Assembly (NCBI GenBank): GCA_964434735.1
Contig: CAYSWK010000005.1
Location: 1-55,432, forward strand
From: CAYSWK01 sp964434735
GTDB lineage: Archaea; Micrarchaeota; Micrarchaeia; Anstonellales; Bilamarchaeaceae
Length of the DNA stretch: 55,432 nt
Reading direction: 5' to 3'
Within the stretch, counting starts at the first letter, position 1. Each line of letters starts with the position of its first letter. Shown piece after piece: positions 42,993 to 51,804 of this stretch. The notes beneath the pieces were generated by a model. It did no database searches and was not told where the DNA came from. It was given only the letters and a program-made list of their open reading frames with translations. The position numbers were made by a program, and so were the translations under genes.

Positions 42993-43532
42993 TTATTCGC
43001 TTAATTCTTGTGCGATTATTTTTCCAAATTCCCGTGCAGAAAGGGGGCCATCGGCAGTGATAAGCGTTCCGTGTTTTGCGTCTTGAGTTTTGTCTATTTC
43101 AACGGGCTTTCCCGTGTATATTCCCTGTTTTTTGATTCCTTCAATATTTTCCTGATCTTGGTACGTGGTTGCCTTTCTTCCGCTTAACACGTTTGCACGA
43201 AGAAGGATTCGCGGTGCGATGCAAATAGCACACAATACTTTATCTGCAACATTGAATTCCTTGGCAATCCTTAGTACGTCATTATTTTCATGGAGTTTGT
43301 GCTCAATAACTCCTCCACCACCTACAAATACAACGGCATCAAAATCCTTTGCATGGACTTCTTTTACTTCAAGGGTTGCATGGGCATTTTTTCCCTTTCT
43401 GCCTTTGCACTCTCCTTTGTGGGTGCTTGCAATTGCACATTTGATTCCTTTTGCCTGAAGTTCTTCAAGCGTATGGAACAATTCCTCATCCCTAAAATCA
43501 GTAGGTGCAATGATAAAAACTGCGGATTTCAT
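42993..43532 (-). CDS. DJ-1/PfpI family protein
   Basis: 179 aa from ATG 43532, set by a TATA box (43551-43559) about 25 bp upstream. The fold markers are DEELFHTLEELQAKG with the acidic residue, FDAVVFVGGGG, and nucleophile elbow AICIAPRILL with the reactive Cys. The residue after Cys is Ile where proteases of the family often have His, so peptidase activity is less likely. Glyoxalase, deglycase or chaperone roles are possible. ECKGRKGKNAHATLEVKEV is typical of the archaeal branch. Confidence 0.88.
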   Translation of the reverse strand: MKSAVFIIAPTDFRDEELFHTLEELQAKGIKCAIASTHKGECKGRKGKNAHATLEVKEVHAKDFDAVVFVGGGGVIEHKLHENNDVLRIAKEFNVADKVLCAICIAPRILLRANVLSGRKATTYQDQENIEGIKKQGIYTGKPVEIDKTQDAKHGTLITADGPLSAREFGKIIAQELSE

Positions 43533-43550
43533 ACTGTTCTTTTGATTGTT

Positions 43551-43559
43551 ATATATAAA
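43551..43559 (-). promoter_or_regulatory. TATA box of the DJ-1/PfpI gene
   Basis: TATATATAA lies about 25 bp before ATG 43532 and no SD is present. Confidence 0.6.
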
Positions 43560-43605
43560 AAGAATAAGGGGCACACATGCCCTTTTAAAATCGAAAACTG
43601 TTTAA

Positions 43606-43764
43606 CTACAATCCGCTCCAATTTGCAAAGTTTGTTCCGCACTTAGGACATTTTGCACTTTTCCAAAGTCCCTTGCAGTTGTTGCACAGCGTAAAGCTTG
43701 CGCTGCATTTTGAGCACTTCGTATTAACATTTGTAAACCCAGAGTTGCATTTTGCACATCCCAT
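43606..43764 (-). CDS. 52-residue double zinc-ribbon protein
   Basis: Four CxxC knuckles fill the protein: C3/C6, C17/C20, C27/C30 and C39/C42, enough for two zinc sites. It begins MGCAKCNSGFTNVNTKCSKC and ends NFANWSGL. A TATA-like element lies about 33 bp upstream, and GGTGT is 4 nt before the ATG. It sits just downstream of a metal ABC transporter operon on the same strand. Zinc storage, a nucleic-acid role or an RNA-polymerase accessory role cannot be distinguished. Confidence 0.75.
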   Translation of the reverse strand: MGCAKCNSGFTNVNTKCSKCSASFTLCNNCKGLWKSAKCPKCGTNFANWSGL

Positions 43765-43833
43765 AATTACACCGGATACCAAATTCTGCTGATGTTTATA
43801 TTCTTTAGCTTCTTTGCAATACTATCTGGTCCG

Positions 43834-44628
43834 TTAACTTTTTTTGAAGTTGCTTACCAGGAAAAAAACGCCAAGCATGAGGATGATTATTCCGCTTGGC
43901 GGCAGGTTCCATTCAAAGGAAAGCAGTGTTCCAAAAAGAACCGCAGCTCCTGCAATTGCTATGCTTATGAATACACTTTGCATAAAACTTTTTGACCGTT
44001 TGAGTGCGATGAGTGCAGGGATGACTAAAAGCCCGCCTACAAGAAGAATTCCTACTGCGCGCATAGCAATGACGATAGTGCCGGCTGTCAGCACCATAAG
44101 GGTCGTATGTATGAATTTTGTGTTTATCCGTTGGACTTGCGCAAGATCAGGATTGAATGTGCTTATGAGCAATTCTTTGTATTTGAACACGACAAATCCT
44201 ATTATGAGTGCAGTTAACCCTGCAAGAAGGTATATTTCTTCAGTGCTTACTGTTAAAATACTTCCAAAAATATAGCTGAAAAGGTTTGCATTGAACGCTT
44301 TTGCATACCCGAGTATTGTTATCGCAAGGCCCATCCCGACCGCAAGGATGACGGCTATTGCGGCATCCCCGTATATTTTTGTGCGTTCAATGAGTTTTTG
44401 CACACCAAGTGATCCTATAATCGCAGTTATGAGCGCAGTATATATTGGAGGTACGCCAATCAGGAATCCGAGTGCAACTCCTCCGAATGCAGCGTGTGCG
44501 ATGCCGTCTCCTATGAGTGAGAGCCTGCGTAAGTTGAGGTATATTCCAAGAATGCCGCAGCATATGGCAAGCAAGCCCCCTGTGATAAGTGCGTTCCATC
44601 CAAATTGGTATGAAAGGAGTTCTAGCAT
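43834..44628 (-). CDS. Metal ABC transporter permease (ZnuB/MntB family)
   Basis: 264 aa with eight or nine hydrophobic segments. LSLIGDGIAHAAFGGVALG is the conserved early motif of cluster-IX metal permeases, and AMRAVGILLVGGLLVIPAL is the region that contacts the ATPase. It overlaps the ATPase gene by 7 nt. The metal (Zn, Mn or another) cannot be assigned from the permease. Confidence 0.93.
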   Translation of the reverse strand: MLELLSYQFGWNALITGGLLAICCGILGIYLNLRRLSLIGDGIAHAAFGGVALGFLIGVPPIYTALITAIIGSLGVQKLIERTKIYGDAAIAVILAVGMGLAITILGYAKAFNANLFSYIFGSILTVSTEEIYLLAGLTALIIGFVVFKYKELLISTFNPDLAQVQRINTKFIHTTLMVLTAGTIVIAMRAVGILLVGGLLVIPALIALKRSKSFMQSVFISIAIAGAAVLFGTLLSFEWNLPPSGIIILMLGVFFLVSNFKKS

Positions 44629-45329
44629 GATTTTCCCTCATGGTGATGAATCACCATATTTTCCTTGCCATAGGTCTTTTTGAGGAGCATTCCTAATTCT
44701 GAAACCGATCCTTGGCATGAAAGGTTTTTGTTGACACACACTACGGTTTTTGCGTATTTTGAAACGAGGCCTATGTCATGAGTTATGATTATTATCGTTG
44801 TTTTATTTTTTTGGTTGATTCTTGCCAAGAAGGAAAAGAACTGTTCATTTGTTTCCATATCGACGCCTACAGATGGTTCGTCAAGTATCAATACCTTGGG
44901 GTGCTGTAAAAGCGCAAGCGCAGTCATTACTCGTTGTTTTTGGCCGCCTGAGAGCTCTATGAATTGTTTGTCCATAAGGTCATTGATTGCAAGGGCCGTC
45001 AATAATTCGCTTGAGTCGTGCCCGACTTCACATGCACTAAAAAGTTCATTGACCTTTGCAGGAAAGAGCCTGTCAAACGAGTAGGTTTGAGGAACATACC
45101 CTATTGTTTGTCTGCACGAATCATCTGCTGGAACGTGGGTCCGTATGGTTCCGGCAGTCGGTTTGAGCATTCCAAGAATAATTTTTGCAAGTGTTGTTTT
45201 GCCTGCACCGTTTGGCCCGATAAGTGCCACAAAGTCGCCGGCGTGAAACGAGATGCTGATACTTTTAAGTATCTCTTCTTTTTCGTAGGAAAAAGAAACG
45301 TTGTTGACTTCGATCACATGTTCATGCAT
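44622..45329 (-). CDS. Metal ABC transporter ATPase (ZnuC/MntA family)
   Basis: 235 aa from ATG 45329; an in-frame ATG at 45341 overlaps the binding-protein gene and is less likely. Walker A GPNGAGKTT, Q-loop GYVPQ, signature LSGGQKQR, Walker B LILDEPSVGVD and switch His in IIITHDIG are all present. It ends HHHEGKSC with a His-rich run that may touch metal. It powers import through the adjoining permease. Confidence 0.94.
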   Translation of the reverse strand: MHEHVIEVNNVSFSYEKEEILKSISISFHAGDFVALIGPNGAGKTTLAKIILGMLKPTAGTIRTHVPADDSCRQTIGYVPQTYSFDRLFPAKVNELFSACEVGHDSSELLTALAINDLMDKQFIELSGGQKQRVMTALALLQHPKVLILDEPSVGVDMETNEQFFSFLARINQKNKTTIIIITHDIGLVSKYAKTVVCVNKNLSCQGSVSELGMLLKKTYGKENMVIHHHEGKSC

Positions 45330-45331
45330 AC

Positions 45332-46264
45332 TTATCCACATTCCATTGCAATTTTTATTCGTTCTAAATCCTCCCGTAAGATACTTATGAATGTTTCTTT
45401 TGCAGGGTCCTTAACTGATTCACCGTTGTTGAGCACCAGTGTTGTTGCACCCACTTCCCGTGCAATTGTTTGGGAAACTCGCGGGTCGACAAGCTCGTCA
45501 TAAAAAAGGTATTTTACTTCATATTGTCTTGCTTTTTGGACCATATCAATTATTTGGCGGGGAGTTGGTTCTGTTTCAGGTGATAGCCCAACGAGCGGAA
45601 TTTGAGTAAACGAATAATCCCTTGCCAGGTATGCAAATGCGTTATGTGTGGTTAAAACGACTGGTTTTTTACATGATTTAATCGCTGCTTCATATTCCTG
45701 GTCGAGCTGATCTAATTTCGTAACGTACTGTTGCGCGTTTAATTCATATTCTGCGTTGTGTTCAGGATCTGCCTTTATCAATCCATCCCGGATGTTTAAT
45801 GCGATTTTTTTTGCATTTTGCGGTGAAACCCAATAATGAGGGTCAACGGCGTTTCCAGTGTTCTGTTTTGAGTCCTGTGTTTCTTTAATCGCGTTTGGAA
45901 GTAGCTCGATACCTTCATGTGCCCGCAATACAGCGGTTTTCCCATCTAAACTTTCAACTGCCTGTTCTTCAAATGCGGCAAAATCGGCTCCCGTTACGAT
46001 GAAGACGTTTGCGTTTTCAAGCGCAATCCTATCTTTAGGAGTTAACTCAAAATCGTGCGGTTCGCTTCCCGGCGGTACGAGCACCGTTACTTCTGCCGCG
46101 TTGCCCGCAACATTTTTTGCTATGTCATAAAAAGGATAGAACGTTGCAACTACCTGGAGTTTTGAGTCCGGAAGAACGTTTTGGAGTTCTGCATTTTCAG
46201 GATTGTTTTGAATGCAGCCACTAAGCATTAATCCGCATAGAAGAAGAAAGGCTATTTTTCGCAT
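45332..46264 (-). CDS. Metal-binding lipoprotein of ABC transporter (ZnuA/cluster A-I)
   Basis: 310 aa with lipobox LSGC (Cys17). Metal ligands: His in SEPHDFE, His in DPHYW, His in TTHNAFAYL and acidic residue in YDELVDPR. The fold's long linking helix follows DPHYW. No long His/Asp-rich loop as in classical ZnuA is present, so Zn or Mn remain open. It is the first gene of the operon, with a TATA box (46283-46292) about 24 bp before its ATG, and is divergent from a NikR-like regulator. Confidence 0.92.
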   Translation of the reverse strand: MRKIAFLLLCGLMLSGCIQNNPENAELQNVLPDSKLQVVATFYPFYDIAKNVAGNAAEVTVLVPPGSEPHDFELTPKDRIALENANVFIVTGADFAAFEEQAVESLDGKTAVLRAHEGIELLPNAIKETQDSKQNTGNAVDPHYWVSPQNAKKIALNIRDGLIKADPEHNAEYELNAQQYVTKLDQLDQEYEAAIKSCKKPVVLTTHNAFAYLARDYSFTQIPLVGLSPETEPTPRQIIDMVQKARQYEVKYLFYDELVDPRVSQTIAREVGATTLVLNNGESVKDPAKETFISILREDLERIKIAMECG

Positions 46265-46282
46265 ACTTTTCTTGTGAAGTTA

Positions 46283-46330
46283 TTAATATTTAAGTACTTT
46301 GTTATTAACTATTGAACATTGGTTTAAAAA
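46283..46330. promoter_or_regulatory. Divergent promoters of the metal transporter and its regulator
   Basis: TATA for the transporter is at 46283-46292 (minus strand). GGTTTAAAAA at 46321-46330 is centred 26 bp before the regulator ATG at 46351. Both transcripts look leaderless. Confidence 0.55.
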
Positions 46331-46340
46331 CAAGTTAATA
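46303..46340. promoter_or_regulatory. Putative NikR-type operator
   Basis: TATTAACT (46303-46310) and AGTTAATA (46333-46340) form an 8-bp inverted repeat separated by 22 bp. It straddles the regulator's own TATA box. Widely spaced half-sites are typical of NikR tetramers. A related GTTATTAAT word at about 46279 lies at the transporter TATA box. Confidence 0.45.
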
Positions 46341-46350
46341 GGTGTCGACG

Positions 46351-46734
46351 ATGACCATCATAAGTATGTCAATAAATGATGAGCTGCTACAGGAGCTTGA
46401 TACGATCCAATCTGAGCTTGGTTTTTCAGGCAGGAGTGAAGTTATTCGCGCAGGCGTAAGGATGCTTCTTGATGATTCAAGGCAAAAGACGAAGTTGAAA
46501 GGGGCGCTTGATGCAATTTTACTGGTTATTCATTCTGATGCGCATTCGCACGCAACGTTTCATGCACGTCATGATTTTCAAAGCATTATCCGCACCCAGT
46601 TGCACAATCATTTGCAAAAGGAAAAATGCCTTGAAATATTCATTCTTCACGGGGATGCAAAACAGGTTCTTGAACTTGAGGAATCCTTTAAGACAAACAA
46701 AAAAATTGATTATGTTAAACTGATTGTTTCTTGA
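46351..46734 (+). CDS. NikR-like metal-responsive ribbon-helix-helix regulator
   Basis: 127 aa from ATG 46351 (TATA 26 bp upstream). The N-terminal ribbon-helix-helix IISMSINDELLQELDTIQ with GFSGRSEVIRAGVRML binds DNA. The C-terminal ACT-like domain keeps the four NikR metal ligands: H74, H85, H87 and C93 (HDF, LHNHLQKEKCLEI). It is probably a repressor of the divergent metal transporter. The ligand set fits nickel, but here it faces a ZnuA-type importer, so the physiological metal is open. Confidence 0.9.
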   Translation: MTIISMSINDELLQELDTIQSELGFSGRSEVIRAGVRMLLDDSRQKTKLKGALDAILLVIHSDAHSHATFHARHDFQSIIRTQLHNHLQKEKCLEIFILHGDAKQVLELEESFKTNKKIDYVKLIVS

Positions 46735-46736
46735 AA

Positions 46737-47912
46737 TTAGTGTCGCGTACCATGTCTGAATTGCACTTTATGGCTGAGAATATAGCCTCGTGAAATCAAT
46801 ATAAATAATGCCATAAAGAGTGCGCAGAGTGCAAACGCAACTTGAAATCCGAAAGCAACAACGATAAACCCGGCAACTCCAAGACCTATAAATTCGGCAA
46901 AACGGTAAGGGACGTGGATCATCCCAATATCAAGGGAAACCCAACCGTCATTATCAATGGTGTGGAATACTACCTCTTCAAAAATGACTCCGCCTGCCCC
47001 AAGCCCTACGGCACAAAGGAACATGATGAACGGAAGGTAAGGCATAGGGACTAAGGGAAACGCAAGCAGCGAAAGTGCCGAGCAGCTGATCGCAATGAGA
47101 TATATGCTCTCATCTGAAAGTTTTAACCGTTTGCAACTTTGGACGGTAAGAATATATCCAAGGGAAAAGAGGATAAGTAGGCTGCCCATCTCTATCAGTT
47201 GTATTCCGCGCATTACACTTAGAAAAACAGGGATAAGGTATCCAAAAAGCGGTGCGTCAGGTATCGATGCGCATATCATAATCAGTGTGGGTGTAGTCCA
47301 GTATTGTGGTTTTGTGTATCGTTTGACTGCCTTTGCCAGTGAGATTTTTTTCTGAAGGGGTTTTCCGTCAGAAAGTACGTATGCAAGAAGTATGATGATT
47401 CCTCCAACTGCGCCAAGTATAAGAAATGCACTATCAAATGAAAGTGCGAATAATCCCATAGAGACTACGAACACGCGCCCCAATAAGCTTCCAGCACTGC
47501 GTACTGAAAGCATAAGAGACGCAAATTGTTCCTCGTTTCCTTTTTTTGCAACGCGGTATATTTGCGTTCGTACTACTGCCCAAAATCCGGACGTGCTTAC
47601 TCCTTGGGCCACACGCGCAACTCCAAAACCAAACGGCGTTGTGGAAATAAGGAAAATAAAGGGGGCGATAATTCCAAATATTCCATTGATGACAAATACG
47701 GTGCGCGTATTTATGATGTCTCCAACAACAGAGAGTATGAGTCTAACGAACATAAAAACAAACGGGAGAATGGCAAGAACAAATCCGATAGATTCAAGGG
47801 AAAATTGCTTTTGAATAAGGTATATCGGAATAATAAGTTCAAGTGCCGCCGTAAGGAAGTTATTGGCGATATTGATGCCTGCGAGGCTGTATACATCCGA
47901 TTTTTTTGTCAT
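46737..47912 (-). CDS. MFS-type transporter
   Basis: 391 aa with about 12 hydrophobic segments. An MFS loop 2-3 motif is degenerate (LSVVGDIINTRT). The substrate is unknown. It begins 1 nt after the stop of the 256-aa membrane-protein gene, so it is the third gene of the L15e transcript. The ATG follows AAGGAAAAG, a usable SD. Confidence 0.85.
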   Translation of the reverse strand: MTKKSDVYSLAGINIANNFLTAALELIIPIYLIQKQFSLESIGFVLAILPFVFMFVRLILSVVGDIINTRTVFVINGIFGIIAPFIFLISTTPFGFGVARVAQGVSTSGFWAVVRTQIYRVAKKGNEEQFASLMLSVRSAGSLLGRVFVVSMGLFALSFDSAFLILGAVGGIIILLAYVLSDGKPLQKKISLAKAVKRYTKPQYWTTPTLIMICASIPDAPLFGYLIPVFLSVMRGIQLIEMGSLLILFSLGYILTVQSCKRLKLSDESIYLIAISCSALSLLAFPLVPMPYLPFIMFLCAVGLGAGGVIFEEVVFHTIDNDGWVSLDIGMIHVPYRFAEFIGLGVAGFIVVAFGFQVAFALCALFMALFILISRGYILSHKVQFRHGTRH

Positions 47913-47913
47913 G

Positions 47914-48684
47914 CTACTTTTCCTTTTTCTTTTCCTTGCGGGGGTCCTTCATTTCAAAGGGAAGGTCGAATTTTTCGCTGAATTTTTCTTCTTTTTCCTC
48001 CTTAACCTCTTCCTTTGGCATTTCTTTCTCTTCTTCTTTAGGCGGAGTTGCGGGCGCCATCTTATTCAGTGCTTCCTTTGCAAGCTGTTTTATCCTCGCG
48101 CGCTCGCTTGCCTCGCGAATTTGCCTTCGTAGTTCCTCTTCCCTTTGGATTTCTTCAGGCGTTTTTATTTTTTCAGCATCTTGGGAAACTGTTTCCTGTA
48201 CAATCGGAGCTGCTATTGCCGGGGTTTCCTGAGCAGTCGGTTGTGTTTGCGTATCTCCTTTTTTCCAAATCCTAAAACCGAGGTATGCCCCAAGCATGAA
48301 CGAAGGGACGTTTAATGCGGCAATAATAATTGCGCCGATTACTACAAACGTTTTGAGTGCAGCTTCAATGTTACAAAGCCCCGAACTGAGTGCAATAGGA
48401 TCACAAAGCGATTGTATTGTTTTCTTGCCAAGGATTATCTCTGCAAAAAAAGTGGGGGCAATAAAATAGATTACAAACATGAGTATGCTTGCCAGTACCG
48501 CAATAGTTGCAAGTGGTCGTATCGCAGGAGGGAATGTACTTATTTCATTGTCCTGGTCACGAAAGAGTTGGGAATACGAAACAATTCCTGCAACTATTCC
48601 GCCCACAACAGGAAAAAAAGAGGTAATTGTAGAAAAAAGAACCAATCCGATTTGTTTTGGCTTGGTTATTTCCATGTTCGTCAT
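47914..48684 (-). CDS. Membrane protein with charged coiled-coil tail
   Basis: 256 aa. Three or four membrane segments lie in residues 10-140. The C-terminal about 100 residues are strongly charged and helical (EEIQREEELRRQIREASERA, then many KEE triplets), probably cytoplasmic. Its ATG overlaps the L15e stop by 4 nt (ATGA), and AAGG precedes it. The function is unknown; coupling to a ribosomal protein gene might hint at a role near ribosomes or simply shared transcription. Confidence 0.7.
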   Translation of the reverse strand: MTNMEITKPKQIGLVLFSTITSFFPVVGGIVAGIVSYSQLFRDQDNEISTFPPAIRPLATIAVLASILMFVIYFIAPTFFAEIILGKKTIQSLCDPIALSSGLCNIEAALKTFVVIGAIIIAALNVPSFMLGAYLGFRIWKKGDTQTQPTAQETPAIAAPIVQETVSQDAEKIKTPEEIQREEELRRQIREASERARIKQLAKEALNKMAPATPPKEEEKEMPKEEVKEEKEEKFSEKFDLPFEMKDPRKEKKKEK

Positions 48685-49205
48685 GCCTTAACATGCTTTT
48701 TTCCGAACTTATCCGAGGCACCACGCGATTTTCTTCCTTGAGACGTAAGTCCACGGAATGCTCTTCCTTTTCGTGCGGTTACTTTTGTGTCGACCGTCTT
48801 TTTGGTTGGATCGACTAATAACACTTCGAAGTATTTGTAATTTCCATCTTCCCCAATCCAGTACGAATTGAGAACTTCAAGGTTTTTGTAAATCCTGTTT
48901 ACACGCTGTTCTGCAATGAGTTGGTGGCTTTCCTGTGGCTGAACTACTACGTAGTTGTGCCTTGGTTTTCTTCCGCCCATAGGTACACGTCGTCTTCGTC
49001 TTCCTTTTCCGATTCGTGTCCTTACAACAACATATCCTTCCTTTGCCTTGTACCCGAGTCTTCGTGCACGTGCAATGTTTGTTGGCAATTCTACCCTATT
49101 GAAAACGGGTTCCCGTCTCCAGGAGTGGATTCGTTCAACATACGCACTTGAGCGTTCCTTGTATTCTTTTTGGAATGTCTCTTGAATGTACTTATAAGCA
49201 CCCAT
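48681..49205 (-). CDS. rpl15e: Large-subunit ribosomal protein L15e
   Basis: 174 aa. MGAYKYIQETFQKEYKERS, IARARRLGYKAKEGYVVVR and GLTSQGRKSRG are diagnostic of eukaryote/archaeal L15e. AGGTG 6 nt before the ATG is a good SD, and a TATA-like TTTTAAAGCC about 53 bp upstream gives a leader of roughly 27 nt. Confidence 0.97.
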   Translation of the reverse strand: MGAYKYIQETFQKEYKERSSAYVERIHSWRREPVFNRVELPTNIARARRLGYKAKEGYVVVRTRIGKGRRRRRVPMGGRKPRHNYVVVQPQESHQLIAEQRVNRIYKNLEVLNSYWIGEDGNYKYFEVLLVDPTKKTVDTKVTARKGRAFRGLTSQGRKSRGASDKFGKKHVKA

Positions 49206-49355
49206 AGTAACACCTAGCTGTTTGAAAATGCATCAATTATTCTATTTCGTAGGCTTTAAAAGCTTGCTACTTTGCAAAATGTGTTTTTACCAGTTGCCAA
49301 GCTTTTTATAATTGAGCGCCGAATACGCATCAAATCGTATTTAGGGTGGGGAAAT
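49206..49355. promoter_or_regulatory. Divergent promoter region of L15e and ppsA
   Basis: 150 bp. A TATA-like element near 49254-49262 faces L15e; CTTTTTATAATT near 49300-49310 faces ppsA. No other structure is evident. Confidence 0.45.
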
Positions 49356-51731
49356 ATGAAAAACGTACTATGGTTTAGTGAGCTTACTAAAAAAAGCATC
49401 GGCGAGGCAGGGGGAAAAGGCGCAAATCTTGGTGAAATGACTCAAGCGGGATTTCCGGTTCCTCCTGGTTTTGTAGTTACAAGTGGCGCGTATTTCAAGC
49501 ATCTTACTGCAAACGGCCTTACAAACGTAATCGAGCAAGAACTCAAGGGTCTTGATGTGAATAATAACGATGCACTTAATGCCGCAAGCGAAAAGATAAA
49601 AAAACACATTCTCGATTCACGAATGCCGGACGATATTCGTCACGACATTATTGTTTCATACAAGCAATTGTGCGACCGCATTGGCCGTGAATTGTTTGTT
49701 GCCGTCCGTTCGAGTGCAACTGCCGAAGACCTGCCAACTGCAAGTTTTGCAGGTCAGCAATCGACATACCTTAACGTAAAGGGGCAAGATCATGTCGTCC
49801 ACATGGTTAAGGAATGCTGGGCATCGTTGTTTGAGCCTCGTGCAATTTACTATCGAGTGCAAAATCATTTTGAGCATATGAAAGTCGGTCTTGCGGCTGT
49901 CGTGCAGATGATGGTGCAATCCGAGCGTTCGGGTGTCATGTTTACGGTTGATCCTATTACTCAAAATCGTTCGCTTATTTCCATTGAAGCTGGATACGGG
50001 CTTGGTGAAACGGTTGTATCGGGCCAGATTACTCCCGATTCGTATCGTGTTGAAGCAAGCAATATGGCCATTGTCAAAAAGGACATCTGCCGTCAAACCT
50101 GGATGCTCGTAAAAATCGGCGAAAAGAACCAGCGTGCAGATATCAAGGATGAAATGCAAGACAAACAGAAACTTACTGATGCGGAAATTGTTGAGCTTGC
50201 AAAAGTTGGTTTAAACATCGAAAAGCACTATGGTTATCCTCAAGATATCGAGTATGCATTTGAACGGGGTAATTTGTACATTGTTCAATCAAGGCCCATA
50301 ACAACCTTGACTGATAAGAAGGGACTTGAAGGCGCAAGCCACACGGAGCCTGCAGTTGGACATACGGGTGAGATTATGGAAGAAAAATCAAAAATCGATA
50401 TTTCAAAAGCAAAAGTACTGGTAAAGGGTTTTGGTTCCTCACCTGGCGTTGGCACGGGCAAGGTAACGATCATCATGAGCCCAAAGGAAATTTCACGGAT
50501 GAATAAGGGAGACATTCTTGTTACGGACATGACGACTCCTGATTTTGTTCCCGCAATGAAAAAATCTGCAGCTATCGTAACCAATACGGGCGGAATGACT
50601 TCGCATGCAGCAATCGTTTCGCGTGAGCTTGGCATCCCTTGCATTGTCGGAACCCAGAACGCAACTACGGTTCTTAAGGAAGGAATGGATGTTACGGTCG
50701 ATGGAAGCCACGGCGTCGTATATGAAGGTATTGTCGCATTAGCAAAGGAAGATGATTCCTCAACAAAACCGGTTATGATGGCAGGTGAATCAGCACCTAT
50801 CACCGGGACAAAGATTTACGTGAATTTGGCAGAAGTTGAATTGGCTGAAAAAGTCTCAAAGCTTCCGGTTGACGGTGTCGGTCTTTTGCGTGCAGAATTT
50901 ATGATTGGCGATATTGGAGAACATCCAAGGCACATGCTTGAAACCGGTCGTTCCCAGGAGTTTGTTGATAAGTTGGCAGAAGGTTTGCGAAGGTTTGCGG
51001 CAGCATTCCACCCAAGACCCGTTGTTTATCGTGCAACGGATTTCAAGACAAATGAGTATAGGAATTTGACGGGCGGTGAAAAATACGAGCCACAGGAAGC
51101 AAACCCCATGATGGGTTACCGCGGCGCTGCAAGGTACATTCAGGAGCCCGAGTTGTTCAAGCTTGAGTTGCTTGCAATCAAGAAGGTGCGTGATGAATAC
51201 CATCTTCGAAACCTGTGGGTCATGATTCCGTTTGTTCGAAGGATCGGCGAGCTTCGCGCTATTAAGGAAATGATGCGCGCTGAAGGTTTGTTCCAGACGC
51301 GGGATTTCAAGCTCTGGATCATGGTTGAAGTCCCATCAACCGTTATTTTGATCGACCAGTTCTGTCAGGAAGGGATCGATGGCATTTCAATCGGCACCAA
51401 TGATCTTACTCAATTGACTTTGGGTATTGACCGTGACAATGCAACCTTAGCGGCAGGATTTGATGAGCGAAACGAGGCCGTTTTGCGTTCGCTTGAACGA
51501 GTCATTCGTGTATGCGGCAAATATGGCGTAACTACTTCTCTTTGCGGCCAGGCACCTTCCGTGTATCCTGAGTTTGCTGAGAAGCTGGTTGAATTTGGCG
51601 TTACTTCCATGTCGGTTAACCCCGATGCTGTTGAGCGCACGAGAAAGATTGTTGCAAGTGCAGAAAAGAGGATTATGCTTCGCAGGCTTGCCCAGCTTAC
51701 GGCGCCTAAAGGCGATGACCTTCTTTACTAA
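49356..51731 (+). CDS. ppsA: Phosphoenolpyruvate synthase
   Basis: 791 aa from ATG 49356, preceded by GGGTGGGG; an in-frame start 28 codons upstream covers the promoter and is rejected. The N-terminal ATP-binding domain is seen in GGKGANLGEMTQAGFPVPPGFVVT (read 49404 on) and VRSSATAEDLPTASFAGQ. The phosphohistidine lies in TGGMTSHAAIVSRELG, the C-terminal PEP/pyruvate barrel in SIGTNDLTQLTLGIDRD and the catalytic Cys in SLCGQAPS. It converts pyruvate and ATP to PEP, AMP and Pi, or works in reverse for glycolysis. With enolase and PDH it forms the core of three-carbon metabolism. Confidence 0.96.
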   Translation: MKNVLWFSELTKKSIGEAGGKGANLGEMTQAGFPVPPGFVVTSGAYFKHLTANGLTNVIEQELKGLDVNNNDALNAASEKIKKHILDSRMPDDIRHDIIVSYKQLCDRIGRELFVAVRSSATAEDLPTASFAGQQSTYLNVKGQDHVVHMVKECWASLFEPRAIYYRVQNHFEHMKVGLAAVVQMMVQSERSGVMFTVDPITQNRSLISIEAGYGLGETVVSGQITPDSYRVEASNMAIVKKDICRQTWMLVKIGEKNQRADIKDEMQDKQKLTDAEIVELAKVGLNIEKHYGYPQDIEYAFERGNLYIVQSRPITTLTDKKGLEGASHTEPAVGHTGEIMEEKSKIDISKAKVLVKGFGSSPGVGTGKVTIIMSPKEISRMNKGDILVTDMTTPDFVPAMKKSAAIVTNTGGMTSHAAIVSRELGIPCIVGTQNATTVLKEGMDVTVDGSHGVVYEGIVALAKEDDSSTKPVMMAGESAPITGTKIYVNLAEVELAEKVSKLPVDGVGLLRAEFMIGDIGEHPRHMLETGRSQEFVDKLAEGLRRFAAAFHPRPVVYRATDFKTNEYRNLTGGEKYEPQEANPMMGYRGAARYIQEPELFKLELLAIKKVRDEYHLRNLWVMIPFVRRIGELRAIKEMMRAEGLFQTRDFKLWIMVEVPSTVILIDQFCQEGIDGISIGTNDLTQLTLGIDRDNATLAAGFDERNEAVLRSLERVIRVCGKYGVTTSLCGQAPSVYPEFAEKLVEFGVTSMSVNPDAVERTRKIVASAEKRIMLRRLAQLTAPKGDDLLY

Positions 51732-51748
51732 TTTTTTCTTTTCTTTTA
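51729..51748 (+). terminator. T-rich terminator tract after ppsA
   Basis: TAATTTTTTCTTTTCTTTTA directly follows the stop codon. Confidence 0.45.
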
Positions 51749-51759
51749 GCGTTTGAATA

Positions 51760-51768
51760 GATATATAA
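51760..51768 (+). promoter_or_regulatory. TATA box for the uORF-dph2 transcript
   Basis: GATATATAA is centred about 41 bp before the uORF ATG at 51805, predicting a leader of about 15 nt before the uORF and about 98 nt before dph2. Confidence 0.55.
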
Positions 51769-51804
51769 ATTTCTCCATTTATTATCACTTTATTACGGAT
51801 TATT

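Noticed and set aside
4720..43850. Shared GTTAACTTTTTT-GAAGTT words near 4720 and 43835
   Set aside because: Short A/T-rich similarity; the second lies at the permease gene end, and T tracts make chance likely.
49272..49355. 28-codon extension of PEP synthase
   Set aside because: It covers the TATA box and SD, and the family N-terminus matches MKNVLWFSELTKKS.
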